Counted from the stretch's first letter, positions 35,818-44,974 are shown. The stretch: 64,000 nucleotides of DNA from an uncultured Methanomethylovorans sp. (GCF_963678545.1 NZ_OY782870.1:930001-994000); one strand, 5' to 3'. Numbers and translations are program-made. The notes: generated by a model from the sequence alone, not told the origin.

Positions 35818-38319
35818 ATGTACATCAAATCATGTAGATTAGTTCACTTCGGAATTGTATTGTTAATTTTAACATCAATGGTTGGAATCTGCTTAGCAGA
35901 CAATGTTAATTTGAGATTCGTTAGCCAATTTAGCGGGAGTGTCAATGAAGTCACAATAGGTGGTAACTACGCATATCTTGGAGAAGGAAAAGAGTTTGTT
36001 ATACTGGATATTAGTAATCTAGTCAATCCGGTAGAAGTTGGAAGAGTAACCACTCCATCCTTAATATATGACATTACTATATCAAACAATTATGCTTATG
36101 TAGCTGATGACAGCACTGGTCTTTTGATCATAGATATCAGTGATCCTGCTAAGCCTTCCATAAAAGCTATTTTTAATACCGGTACTTATGCACGTGATGT
36201 TGTAGTGTCAGACAATTATGCATATGTAGCTGATTCTTGTCATGATTGTGATGTAAGCAGTCTTGTGGTCATGGACATCTCTAATCCATTAATACCCATA
36301 TTTAAAGGTATTTATAATACTGCTGGAAATGCAGAAAGTGTTGCTATATCAAACAATTATGCGTATGTGGCCGATGGTGACAATGGACTTGAAGTTCTAG
36401 ACATCAGAAATCCTGCTATACCAACGCTTAAAGGTGGGTATAATACTGTGGGTCATGCGTATGATATTGCTGTAGCTGGCAATTATGCATACTTGGCTGA
36501 TGGCAGCAGTGGTTTTTTGATCATAGATCTCACTAATCCTGCTGAACCCACGCTTAAAGGCAGCTATGAAACTTCTGGTTCTGCAGAAAATATTGCAATA
36601 TCTGGCAGCTATGCTTATTCATGTGACAGTAGCAGCAGTCTAGTGGTTATAGACTTTAGTAATCCTAATGCTCCCGCTCTTTCAGGTAGTTATGATACAG
36701 ATGGTTCTGTAGAAAATATTGAAGTAGACGAAAAATATGCGTATGTAGCTGATTCTGTCAATGGTCTTGTTATACTTCAGATGGAAATTGCATCAACTGG
36801 ATCTGATACAATACCTCCAGCATCTGTAACTGATTTAAAAGATAATACTATAGGTGCAAGCTGGATTAATTGGACATGGGTAAACCCCAATGACGCTGAT
36901 TTCAGCCATGCGATGGTATACCTTGACGATGTATTTGTCACAAATACATCTGAAGAATATTATAATGCAACTGGCTTGTTTGAAGGGACTACACATACAA
37001 TAAGTATCAAAACCACCGACACTTCCGGGAACACCAATCCTGAAGTAGTATCCAATGCTGCAACTACAGCATCTTCAATTCCTTTACCGACAGATATGGT
37101 ACCTCCGGCATCTGTAACCGGACTTGAGGAAAATGGCACTGATTCAAAATGGATTAACTGGACTTGGATAAATCCCACAGATTCTGACTTCAGTCATGTA
37201 ATGGTATATATTGATGGGAAATTTGTTGCTAATACAACTGACAGTTCTATTAATTTCTATAATGCTACAGAATTGTCAAAAGGCACTATTTACACAATAG
37301 CCTTACAAACAGTCGATACTTCAGGTAATATTAATTCTACCCTGATAAATGATTCCGCTACAGCACTAAAAACTCCTAAAGTTTCAAATCTATCTGGAAC
37401 AAATATCACAAAGAATTCTATTACGTTGGAGTGGGAATACTCTGAGGATGCTACGCAAGTAAGAATAGGCCGTGATGGTGCTATCCTTGGCAATATAAGC
37501 GGTTCAACATTTTACATAGATGGCAATCTGAGCAGTGGCAAGAGTTATAATTACACTCTTATTCCATTCAATGAGGCAGGATTAGAAGGCAATGCAGTGA
37601 GTGTTATCTTGAAAACTAAGTCGTCAAGTAAGAGTGGCGGAGGAGGCGGCAGTAGTAGCTCAAAGAGCAGTGGTGGCGGAAGTGGAGGTGCAGTCTCTGT
37701 AGAAGACTTTTCAAACCTTGCACTTAAAGATGTTTCGAATGCTTACCTGAAAATCGATACAAATGTCACCTATGAGTTCACAAAGGAAGTAAATCCCATA
37801 CAATCGATCAGTTTCTATTCACTCAAGAACTCTGGACAGATTACATCAACTGTAGAAGTACTTAACAACAAATCAAAATTGGCTAACAGTACTCCTGAAG
37901 GATCAATATATAAATATGTCAATATTTGGGTTGGTAAAGCCGGATTTGCAACAGCATCTAATATTAAAGATGCGCAGATCAAGTTTAAGGTGAACAGTTC
38001 GTGGATACAAGCTATGGGCTTAAATCCCGAGGACGTAAAGTTACAGAGATATAACGGAACTTCATGGGAGGTATTGCCCACTTCTTTGGAAAGCAATGAT
38101 GCAGGTTATGTAGTATATGAAGCTCAGACTCTGGGATTCTCCCCGTTTGCGATCACTGCTGAAAAGAAACTTTCGTCTCCTAAAAATAGTGAGATTAAAG
38201 CCCAAAATGTGGGTTCTAACACTACATCTGTAGCCAAGGAAACTAAAGCTCCGGGCTTTGGAGTACTATTTTCAATTGTAGGTCTGTTTGTAGTTGCATA
38301 CCTTATCAGGAAAAGCTAA
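35818..38319 (+). CDS. LVIVD beta-propeller surface protein with FN3 domains and PGF-CTERM tail
   Basis: An 833-residue exported protein. After a signal peptide come about seven LVIVD repeats of some 42 residues (NYAYVADDSTGLLIIDISDP and relatives), predicted to form a beta-propeller. Two or three fibronectin-type beta domains follow (WINWTWVNPNDADFSHAMVY occurs twice in near-copy), then a Gly/Ser linker and the conserved PGF-pre-PGF domain (about 640-790). The protein ends APGFG plus helix plus RKS: the archaeosortase A signal. The ATG at 35818 follows GGTGG; the longer frame from 35728 lacks a proper signal peptide. It probably binds a partner or matrix on the cell surface. A terminator follows. 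Confidence 0.85.
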   Translation: MYIKSCRLVHFGIVLLILTSMVGICLADNVNLRFVSQFSGSVNEVTIGGNYAYLGEGKEFVILDISNLVNPVEVGRVTTPSLIYDITISNNYAYVADDSTGLLIIDISDPAKPSIKAIFNTGTYARDVVVSDNYAYVADSCHDCDVSSLVVMDISNPLIPIFKGIYNTAGNAESVAISNNYAYVADGDNGLEVLDIRNPAIPTLKGGYNTVGHAYDIAVAGNYAYLADGSSGFLIIDLTNPAEPTLKGSYETSGSAENIAISGSYAYSCDSSSSLVVIDFSNPNAPALSGSYDTDGSVENIEVDEKYAYVADSVNGLVILQMEIASTGSDTIPPASVTDLKDNTIGASWINWTWVNPNDADFSHAMVYLDDVFVTNTSEEYYNATGLFEGTTHTISIKTTDTSGNTNPEVVSNAATTASSIPLPTDMVPPASVTGLEENGTDSKWINWTWINPTDSDFSHVMVYIDGKFVANTTDSSINFYNATELSKGTIYTIALQTVDTSGNINSTLINDSATALKTPKVSNLSGTNITKNSITLEWEYSEDATQVRIGRDGAILGNISGSTFYIDGNLSSGKSYNYTLIPFNEAGLEGNAVSVILKTKSSSKSGGGGGSSSSKSSGGGSGGAVSVEDFSNLALKDVSNAYLKIDTNVTYEFTKEVNPIQSISFYSLKNSGQITSTVEVLNNKSKLANSTPEGSIYKYVNIWVGKAGFATASNIKDAQIKFKVNSSWIQAMGLNPEDVKLQRYNGTSWEVLPTSLESNDAGYVVYEAQTLGFSPFAITAEKKLSSPKNSEIKAQNVGSNTTSVAKETKAPGFGVLFSIVGLFVVAYLIRKS

Positions 38320-38330
38320 GCTGCAAAATG

Positions 38331-38366
38331 AGAAGGTTTTAATACCTTCTTCTAATTCTTTTTTGT
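38331..38366 (+). terminator. Hairpin terminator after the beta-propeller gene
   Basis: AGAAGGT (38331-38337) pairs with ACCTTCT (38344-38350), followed after a few bases by a TTCTTTTTTG run (38357-38365). Confidence 0.6.
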
Positions 38367-38438
38367 TTGTTTCCCTGCAAAGTTATAATGGACTAAAATG
38401 CATTCATGAAAATAAGAATAAATTAATCGTGAGTACTA

Positions 38439-40265
38439 TTATTGTTTCCTCTTTTCATACCTTGCCAGAGGCATGGTTACCATGTCTCTAGTGACCGAAT
38501 GCTTATTTACAAGAATATAGTTCTCTATCTGTCTGAATTCTGAAGCATAAGACACTTCAAGCTTTCTTGCATATTCTGCACCTTCATGTGTGAGCACGTA
38601 CTCATATGTCTGTCTGTATCTTCCATTCTTTTCATAGTATCGCAGGTCTTCATCTACTATGCCCATAGCAACAAGCACTTGTATATTCTCAAATGCTTGG
38701 TCACTGTATGGGAATCCATATCTTTCATGGAACTTATACTCAAAAAGGTTCTTCAGGGAAGCGTGGGTACTGAACTGAAGTATAGTACGGTACAGCCAGG
38801 TTATATGCCTAAGACGTGGCACTGAAATGAAACCAGTTTCCTCCTTCTTAAAGATATTGTATATTGCATAGAAAAGCAGGATTATTCCTTCTATGGGAAG
38901 ATATTGATCCGCACGAATAAAGCCCAGAAGCCTAGGCGATAGTTCATCTACAACTTTATGCATCTGGTCTGCAACAATTGATTCCTCCATGCCGGCAACT
39001 GCATCAGGATGTGCAAATGTTGTAAGTGAAAGATGTCGTGAAATAGATCTCACAAGACCATTGGCTAAGGCTGATTCATCGTAAAAGAAACTTTCTTCCT
39101 TGCCGACCATCACTCTTATGCTTTTGGGAACGCCGGATGCTACATCTAGGTCTACCAATACATCTCCAAGTTCTTGGGCAAGGCGTGATTCAAATTTCAT
39201 TTTAGCTACCCCGTGGCGTGCAATGGTTGCAAGCGCCATCCTTGTGGAAGGCCTGAGCATCTTCTGGCTGAACCTTGTAACCGGTAAATATAACCTGCCA
39301 TCACGGAGCTCATCAAGTAGCCGGAGAGATTTTTCAGAAGCATGGAACCTGATGAAACCAAGCAGGTCATTGTCATTGTATTCGGTGAAAAAGCGAACGA
39401 TCTCGTTCTTTGCAGCATTTGCTCCGTGCACATTTTTGAATCGGTCAAGTGCATCCTCAAGTGCATAGAGTAGCATCACTCTGGCAGATTGGGTTTTTGG
39501 GTTGTGTATAATAGCGGTATAATGATGAGCGCGGGATATTAGCAAGGATTCGGCAGCTGTGAGTGCCATTTCATTGCCATAGTCTGAGCCGTCTGGACAC
39601 CCCAATACAACATTTCCATCCTTGATGATGAGACTGTCGATTATCTGATCAACATCTATCAGGCCAAAAGAGACGCCGGTATGATAGGAGTCACGCAGAA
39701 GGAAGTCTATTCTATCGGCATCCACATCACCTGCAATCACCTGGGCAAGGTAAGGCTTTGAGATAGACTGTGCGTCACCTGTGGCTATCTTTGCGATCTC
39801 ATCAAAGAAATAGAATGGATCTGTGTCAAATTCAGATTCTACATATCTTGCAATGAAATTATCCTGTGGAAGCATCCTGATAATGTCCTTTGAAAAAGCC
39901 TCATGTTTTATAAATTTCCTGCCTTCGATAACTGGCTGTAACTGGGGATTGCGTTTGAGTACATTCTCAACTGCATGGGAGAATGCCGAGTGGCCTACAT
40001 CATGTAAAAGTCCTGCAATTCTGATCTTGCGTATGTCTTCTTCCTCAAGGGAAAGAGACTGGCCAATGACAGATGCCATGTGCATGGTTCCGATACTGTG
40101 CTCAAAACGAGTGTGATTGGCACCTGGATATACCTGGTCAACTAATCCAAGTTGCTGAATGTTCCTGAGTCTTTGCATGTGGCGTGTGTTCAGGAGCATC
40201 TGCTCAAACTCATCAAGGATGATGGTCTTGTGGACAGGGTCATGTATAATGAGGGGTTTTTGCAT
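38439..40265 (-). CDS. HD-domain phosphohydrolase, dGTPase/SAMHD1-like
   Basis: A 608-residue metal-dependent phosphohydrolase of the HD superfamily. Metal ligands are His51 and His56 region (HTRFEHSIGT), His88-Asp89 (LLHDVGHSAFSHA) and the later VDADRIDFLLRDS Asp. The layout resembles SAMHD1 and bacterial dGTPases, which remove triphosphate from dNTPs, and the YdhJ-type HD proteins. The C-terminal 200 residues end in a winged-helix-like region. It stands alone. A role in nucleotide-pool control beside two ribonucleotide reductases is possible but not shown by position. Confidence 0.82.
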   Translation of the reverse strand: MQKPLIIHDPVHKTIILDEFEQMLLNTRHMQRLRNIQQLGLVDQVYPGANHTRFEHSIGTMHMASVIGQSLSLEEEDIRKIRIAGLLHDVGHSAFSHAVENVLKRNPQLQPVIEGRKFIKHEAFSKDIIRMLPQDNFIARYVESEFDTDPFYFFDEIAKIATGDAQSISKPYLAQVIAGDVDADRIDFLLRDSYHTGVSFGLIDVDQIIDSLIIKDGNVVLGCPDGSDYGNEMALTAAESLLISRAHHYTAIIHNPKTQSARVMLLYALEDALDRFKNVHGANAAKNEIVRFFTEYNDNDLLGFIRFHASEKSLRLLDELRDGRLYLPVTRFSQKMLRPSTRMALATIARHGVAKMKFESRLAQELGDVLVDLDVASGVPKSIRVMVGKEESFFYDESALANGLVRSISRHLSLTTFAHPDAVAGMEESIVADQMHKVVDELSPRLLGFIRADQYLPIEGIILLFYAIYNIFKKEETGFISVPRLRHITWLYRTILQFSTHASLKNLFEYKFHERYGFPYSDQAFENIQVLVAMGIVDEDLRYYEKNGRYRQTYEYVLTHEGAEYARKLEVSYASEFRQIENYILVNKHSVTRDMVTMPLARYEKRKQ

Positions 40266-40348
40266 TGAATAATATTAGTAGAAGAGGATATATAAATAGA
40301 AAGGCAAATGAGGCACATGCGTCTTTGGCTGGCATGATCTCTGTTATT

Positions 40349-40372
40349 ACTTGCCAACTTGCCAACTTGCCA
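40349..40372. repeat. Three perfect tandem copies of ACTTGCCA
   Basis: The octamer ACTTGCCA repeats three times without gap (40349-40356, 40357-40364, 40365-40372), just upstream of mtnA. It is a short slippage-prone repeat; it may vary in copy number between strains. Confidence 0.7.
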
Positions 40373-40419
40373 ACCTTCATATTTTTATCCTCCTTTGTAC
40401 CTTTAAAAGAGCAGATAGC

Positions 40420-41439
40420 ATGAGAACCATAGACTGGAATGATGAATCAAATTCAATCGTAATGATCGATCAGACGTTGCTGCCTGAAGAATACAAAATC
40501 ATAGAATGTAAAACACTTGCTTCTCTGTGTGAGGCTATTATGTCTCTGAGGGTACGTGGAGCTCCGGCTCTTGGGGCTGCAGGTGGATATGGTATGGCGC
40601 TTGCAGCAAGGCTTAGCAGTGCAAAGGATATGGATTCATTGATAAAGGATATGGAAGTTGCAGCAAAGACTATTAAATCCACAAGGCCTACTGCTGTTAA
40701 CCTTGCATGGGGGGTTGACAGGGTATTGCGTGCTACTGACGATGCTTACGATCTCAAAAGTGTAAAAAATATTGCACTATCAGAGGCAAAAAGAATAGCA
40801 GACGAAGATGTGGCGAAGAACAGAAAGTTAGGTGAGTATGGTGCTGAATTGCTGGAAGACGGTGATGTAGTGCTTACTCACTGTAATGCTGGAAGGATGG
40901 CTTGTGTGGATTGGGGTACGGCTCTTGGGGTAATTCGTTCTGCAGTGGAAGACGGCAAACAAATAGAGGTCATAGCATGTGAGACACGGCCTCTTAATCA
41001 GGGAAGCAGGATCACTACGTGGGAACTTATGCAGGATAACATTCCTGTAACTTTGATAACTGATTCTATGGCAGGACACTTGATGAGAAAAGGTGTCATT
41101 AAAAAGGTCATAGTAGGGGCTGACAGAATAACGGGTGATGCAGTTTTCAACAAGATAGGGACCTATACTCATTCTGTACTTGCCAAAGAACATGAAATTC
41201 CCTTCTATGTAGCTGCACCTCTATCTACTTTTGATCTTGAGGGATGGGAAGATACAGTAGCTATCGAATTAAGAAATGAGGACGAATTGCGTTTCTGTAA
41301 TGGAAAAGCAATAGCTCCAAAAGATGTGAGGGTCTATAATCCGGCATTCGATGCAACCCCTATGGAAAATATCACTGCTATAATTACGGAGAAAGGAGTT
41401 TATTATCCTCCATTTTTGCTGGATGAATTGTTCATTTAA
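40420..41439 (+). CDS. mtnA: S-methyl-5-thioribose-1-phosphate isomerase family protein
   Basis: A 339-residue protein of the eIF2B-alpha/MtnA family. It shows RVRGAPALGAAGGYGMA near residue 45, the catalytic Cys region THCNAGRMACVDWGTALGV, and the VGADRITGDAVFNKIGTY Asp. It should isomerise methylthioribose-1-phosphate to the ribulose form in methionine salvage; in archaea relatives act on ribose-1,5-bisphosphate. The ATG at 40420 (MRTIDWND) is the family start; upstream in-frame codons run through the ACTTGCCA repeat and are not used. Confidence 0.87.
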   Translation: MRTIDWNDESNSIVMIDQTLLPEEYKIIECKTLASLCEAIMSLRVRGAPALGAAGGYGMALAARLSSAKDMDSLIKDMEVAAKTIKSTRPTAVNLAWGVDRVLRATDDAYDLKSVKNIALSEAKRIADEDVAKNRKLGEYGAELLEDGDVVLTHCNAGRMACVDWGTALGVIRSAVEDGKQIEVIACETRPLNQGSRITTWELMQDNIPVTLITDSMAGHLMRKGVIKKVIVGADRITGDAVFNKIGTYTHSVLAKEHEIPFYVAAPLSTFDLEGWEDTVAIELRNEDELRFCNGKAIAPKDVRVYNPAFDATPMENITAIITEKGVYYPPFLLDELFI

Positions 41440-41530
41440 TTATAGAAAGACCAGAAGGTTTTAAATGGTTGAATGCAATTGACAGCATAAAGCACTAATA
41501 TAAATATGGCCTATATCAGAAGGAGAAAAT

Positions 41531-41704
41531 ATGTCTAAGAAAAATTCAAGTGGTAGCGGGTTGATGTCATCAGCCGGCCTGATGCGTTATTATGAAGCAG
41601 ACAAGAAGGCAGTTCATATCGACCCAAAAACTGTGTTAATATTTGGTGTATTAATAGGCTTTGCTGTCCTTATACTTAATGCCGTTTACGGCTCTTGGCC
41701 ATAA
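41531..41704 (+). CDS. secG: Preprotein translocase subunit SecG (Sec61-beta)
   Basis: A 57-residue protein of the archaeal Sec61-beta family. A Gly/Ser start (KKNSSGSGLMSSAGLMRYYE) precedes the conserved segment KAVHIDPKTVL and one C-terminal membrane helix. This small subunit binds the SecY/SecE channel. The ATG follows AAGGAGA. It converges with the SRP19 gene 38 bases on; both belong to protein targeting. Confidence 0.9.
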   Translation: MSKKNSSGSGLMSSAGLMRYYEADKKAVHIDPKTVLIFGVLIGFAVLILNAVYGSWP

Positions 41705-41742
41705 CATTTCCTTTACTTTCCGTTTTTCACTCAGTTCTTTTG

Positions 41743-42036
41743 TTATTTCGAGCGGATTTCTTTTATGGCCGTAGCTATTTTCCTTGAAAGCTGTGTTTTT
41801 GGAGCAGAATTATCTATGAGGACCCTGCCACTCTTTTCCCACCAGGACTTTGGATAGGATTTGTCTTTTTCGACTTCAGGATTCAAACCAAGCTTTAATG
41901 CCGCTTTTTCAATCTCAATGAGAGTTGGTTCGGCAATAGAGGACTTTTTTGAGATTATACGTCCTTGACTTCTTGATCTGTTACGGTCTATATAGACAGG
42001 CCATATTACCAGTTTATTCTTATCACGCATCAACAT
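41743..42036 (-). CDS. srp19: Signal recognition particle 19 kDa protein
   Basis: A 97-residue SRP19, which binds helices 6 and 8 of 7S RNA and primes SRP54 binding. The family features LVIWPVYIDRNRSRSQGRII and YPKSWWEKSGRVLID are present. An ATG at 42030 (MRDKNKL) is an equally likely start. The protein acts in the cytoplasm in targeting to the Sec channel, whose SecG lies next door. Confidence 0.9.
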   Translation of the reverse strand: MLMRDKNKLVIWPVYIDRNRSRSQGRIISKKSSIAEPTLIEIEKAALKLGLNPEVEKDKSYPKSWWEKSGRVLIDNSAPKTQLSRKIATAIKEIRSK

Positions 42037-42092
42037 GGGCTTTAGTTAATACTTCATCTGATTTAAAATTCCCTGGTGGTCTTTCTTTAAGA

Positions 42093-42527
42093 TCACTCTT
42101 GTTTCTCAGAACTTACATCTTTCACAAAGTCAAGTTTACCTATATCATGTAAACTATTGGTAGGTGCATAGCATATTATAGTGGTACCATCTGCAGAAAC
42201 AGTGAGTATATCTATACCAAGTCCCCTCAGGACTTCAAGGTTTTCAGGTTTATTTTCCAGAGTACGGATCTTTAATTTCAGATTGCCCTCATGAGTGCTT
42301 AGAAGCGGGTCCGATGTATAAAATAGGAAAGCAACTTCTCCTCCTTGAGTTTCATCTATGTATGCTGTCTTGTTGAGGTACCATCCCAGAACAGGGTGAG
42401 CAAAATAGGTATTAGGGTAGCCAGGATCAGTATATGCCACAGGCTTTTCTTTTTCTTCCTCTTTCTGGATACAACCGCAAAGACATATGGCTGCAATCAG
42501 GAGCAATGATATCACAAGTTTGCTCAT
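42093..42527 (-). CDS. Lipoprotein of unknown function
   Basis: A 144-residue protein with a lipoprotein signal peptide ending CLCGC, so probably anchored in the outer face of the membrane. The mature part starts with a Glu/Lys linker (IQKEEEKEKPVAY) and has about 115 residues of mixed alpha/beta character. The ATG at 42527 is preferred to a GTG nine bases upstream. It is about 55 bases upstream of SRP19 on the same strand. I do not recognise a family. Confidence 0.7.
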   Translation of the reverse strand: MSKLVISLLLIAAICLCGCIQKEEEKEKPVAYTDPGYPNTYFAHPVLGWYLNKTAYIDETQGGEVAFLFYTSDPLLSTHEGNLKLKIRTLENKPENLEVLRGLGIDILTVSADGTTIICYAPTNSLHDIGKLDFVKDVSSEKQE

Positions 42528-42626
42528 AATATCCACATTCTAAAATTCCATGTTTATATATTTAAGTCTGTGTCCCGGGCAAGTCTCAGCAAAATACATA
42601 TAGTTGCTACTTAATGCATGCTATAC

Positions 42627-42905
42627 ATGGAACTAACTCAGAGGAACTTGGATATTGATCCCGATGTCAAAGCTTTCATAATGAAACATAATGGGGACTT
42701 CAGGTTGTGTACCACATGTGGTGGGCCTGTGATCGTGCCAGTCGAAATGAAAGGCTCCAAAGATTCGGATATCATCGTCCAGATTGGACCTAATAAGCTT
42801 TATATCTCAAAAGTGCAGGCCCGTTATCTAAGTCGTATCGATAAGCACATGCTTGCTTATTATGAAAGATATATGGAAAAAAGGGAATTGGATTTCGATC
42901 AGTAA
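42627..42905 (+). CDS. Conserved small protein with a CxxC motif
   Basis: A 92-residue protein containing a CTTCGGPV segment (one CxxC pair) and a strongly charged C-terminal helix (IDKHMLAYYERYMEKREL). It may bind a metal or form a disulfide. A TATA-like ACATATAG near 42595 is so close that the message may be leaderless, favouring the ATG at 42627; an ATG at 42618 would add three residues. Its end overlaps the convergent DUF5806 gene by seven bases. Function unknown. Confidence 0.68.
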   Translation: MELTQRNLDIDPDVKAFIMKHNGDFRLCTTCGGPVIVPVEMKGSKDSDIIVQIGPNKLYISKVQARYLSRIDKHMLAYYERYMEKRELDFDQ

Positions 42906-43366
42906 TAATCCTCTTCCATAGATTCATTGATACTTCTGAGTACATCAGCTACTAGCATCTGAACTTCTGTCGCATGCTCTGCTGGTATCTCGCCACCTTC
43001 TGTATCAATGACCTTCTTCATGTCTTGTACAATCTTATGTATCATTCCTATCATTTCTTCCTGGGTTATGAGGCCTGCATAGTATGCATAAAAGAAAGTA
43101 GTACCACTGCGCTGAACTTTTTTCTTGAATGAGGCTCTTGCATTTGATACTTCCTGACGTGTGTATTCCTCATCCATGAAAGGAACTAGCTGCTTAAGAT
43201 TAGCGCCTATCCATGTCATTTCAGAACGATTGTGAGTATCTTTGAAATCTGCGCAGAGGTGAGCGATCACCCATTCTCGTGCAGTAAGATGTGTCGTCTT
43301 TTTCAGAAATCGCGTGACTTCAAAGTACTTTTTACTATCCATCTTCCTGAATTTTTGATACTTCAT
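42899..43366 (-). CDS. DUF5806-family protein
   Basis: A 155-residue soluble protein resembling the DUF5806 family of haloarchaea and methanogens. It opens YQKFRKMDSKKYFEVTRFL and carries the conserved TAREWVIAHLCADF and LVPFMDEEYT segments. It is mostly helical, without membrane segments or known catalytic motif. An unknown cytoplasmic role; the family match is from memory of the pattern. Confidence 0.72.
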   Translation of the reverse strand: MKYQKFRKMDSKKYFEVTRFLKKTTHLTAREWVIAHLCADFKDTHNRSEMTWIGANLKQLVPFMDEEYTRQEVSNARASFKKKVQRSGTTFFYAYYAGLITQEEMIGMIHKIVQDMKKVIDTEGGEIPAEHATEVQMLVADVLRSINESMEEDYY

Positions 43367-43458
43367 GTTATGCCTCTTGAAATCTCAATCATGTATTGCA
43401 GCCACTATATTACAATAATCATTCAAAGCACTTTAATATATTTAACTCTAATGAAGGA

Positions 43459-43911
43459 ATGATGAAGATCTTACTACCTACTGATGGTTCTGTGTATTCG
43501 GAGAATGCTGCGAAGGTTACCAATAAAATAGGTAATGAAGATACTGAGTTCATAGTCCTTCATGTGCTTGCAGATAAGGGCATGGGTATGAAATCATGGC
43601 AGAAGGAAGGAGCTGATTACATTCTATCTTCTATCGAGAATATATTGGTAGAATTAGGTTTTGACAGTTCCAAAATACAGAAAGTCGTGGAAGAAGGAAA
43701 CGCGCCTGCACAGATAGTTGATGTGGCAAATCGCTATAAAGTTGACCTGATAGTTATGGGGAACCAGGGGAAAAGCGGTTTAAAGAAAATATTAGGCTCT
43801 GTGACTTCCAGGGTACTGGAACTTTCAGACAAGCTGGTATTAGTGGTGCCACCAAATTACACTCTTTTGCAGACAGATAAAACTTCAGTTCTCGCCCAGG
43901 TACTTCAGTAA
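43459..43911 (+). CDS. Universal stress protein, UspA family
   Basis: A 150-residue single-domain universal stress protein. It opens MKILLPTDGSVYSENAAK and ends with the ATP-binding GNQGKSGLKKILGSVTSRVL (G-2x-G-9x-G-S pattern), so it should bind ATP. Two adjacent ATGs (43459 and 43462) follow AAGGA. The gene is divergent from the DUF5806 gene. Its last 27 bases overlap the TIM-barrel pseudogene on the other strand. Confidence 0.87.
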   Translation: MMKILLPTDGSVYSENAAKVTNKIGNEDTEFIVLHVLADKGMGMKSWQKEGADYILSSIENILVELGFDSSKIQKVVEEGNAPAQIVDVANRYKVDLIVMGNQGKSGLKKILGSVTSRVLELSDKLVLVVPPNYTLLQTDKTSVLAQVLQ

Positions 43912-44692
43912 TGTGGCTTTGCCGCAGAACACATCTTCCATTGAAAATACTTCCATATTATAGATGCCGCGGTAATTAGTGATTTGTTTTAATACTTTGT
44001 AATCTACGGTCCCTTTCCCAGGGGCAAGGTGCTCATCGCCATCGTAATTACTGGTCCATTCTGCCACCATTGTCATGCATGTGAACTACATAAGGAGCTA
44101 CCACCTTAGCGAAAGTCCTTAATTTCTCTGAGTTGCCCCTACATGCAAGGTTTGCATGCCCAATATCAAGAGTTATTTTTAAGTTATCAGAGTTCACTGC
44201 TTCTACTGCATCTACAAGCTCCTCTGCTTGACAACAGAGGTTTGTATGATCTGTACCTTCCTTGTTTTCAAGTCCCAACATTACTCCATAGTTTGCTGCT
44301 TGTGTTGCAAGTTCTTTTAAGTTGGAGATCATGCTTGTAAATGCCAGTTCATGTTTTCCATTGATCCTGCCAGGGTGCAAGACAACTACTTTTGAGCCCA
44401 GAGTGGCGGCAAGTTCAATAGATTCTCTCATGAGCCTGAAATCTTGAGGTTGCATATTGGAAGTATCTACTCATAGGTCTTTTGGATAGGTAGGCGACTC
44501 AGCAAAGTATGGGGCATGTATGGAAGTCATGAGGTCTAATGTGGAAAGCTCGTCTAGAATATCTGTCAGTGCCCCATGGTCCAATTTTGAACCTTTGTAC
44601 ACATGTAGTTTAGGAATGTATAGTTCTACTGATTGTACTTCATGTGATAGCTCAGCAAGAGTTCCAGCAAAAGAAGATGCTCCAATTATCAT
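43885..44692 (-). pseudogene. Sugar-phosphate isomerase/epimerase (xylose isomerase-like TIM barrel), broken
   Basis: From 44692 the frame reads a TIM-barrel start (MIIGASSFAGTLAELSHEV) to YPKDL, where a TGA (44471-44473) interrupts. The same frame continues VDTSNMQPQDFRLMRESIEL through HPGRINGKHE, GLENKEG and TLDIGHANLACRG, the typical xylose isomerase-like metal and substrate motifs. At VVHMHDNGGRMD a one-base frameshift leads to the last frame (DEHLAPGKGTVDYKVL), which ends at 43885. All family motifs survive, so the gene broke recently or the sequence has two errors. The family isomerises or epimerises sugars or works as AP endonuclease IV-like proteins. Confidence 0.8.
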
Positions 44693-44733
44693 ATATTGTC
44701 AGGAAGATCTTTCAAGATAATAGATTTATAGTT

Positions 44734-44799
44734 GTTCGTACGCGATAGTACAATTTTTTGATAATATTGTTCGTACTATGCCATACAATTTTTCGATAA
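44734..44799. repeat. Imperfect 31-bp direct repeat upstream of mtr
   Basis: Two 31-bp copies, 44734-44764 and 44769-44799, agree at 23 positions. Both start GTTCGTAC and end in TACAATTTTT and GATAA. They are 35 bases apart, and each copy has internal dyad symmetry (GTAC.....GTAC in the first). They lie 350-410 bases upstream of mtrE and are candidates for a transcription-factor site. Confidence 0.7.
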
Positions 44800-44974
44800 A
44801 TAAATAGTATATTCTATATCGGTTATTATATTTTTAAAATTTTTAAATTATGGCAAGTCATATAAAAGGTACATAGTCATATTTATAGTCTACTATAATA
44901 TAACCCGTTCGAACCACTACGAATAATATATTCTTTTTTATATTTTATTAAGGCTCTGCAATGCGACTTTTTCT

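Noticed and set aside
40349..40372. Triple ACTTGCCA as an attachment site
   Set aside because: No integrase, tRNA or second copy is in view; a simple slippage repeat explains it.
44471..44473. TGA in the TIM-barrel gene as selenocysteine
   Set aside because: Selenocysteine is not known in Methanosarcinales, no SECIS-like element is seen and a frameshift also breaks the gene.
44900..44925. GTTCGAAC resembling a tRNA T-loop
   Set aside because: No acceptor stem, D-arm or anticodon arm can be drawn around it; the flanks are AT-rich. It is treated as a possible regulatory palindrome.
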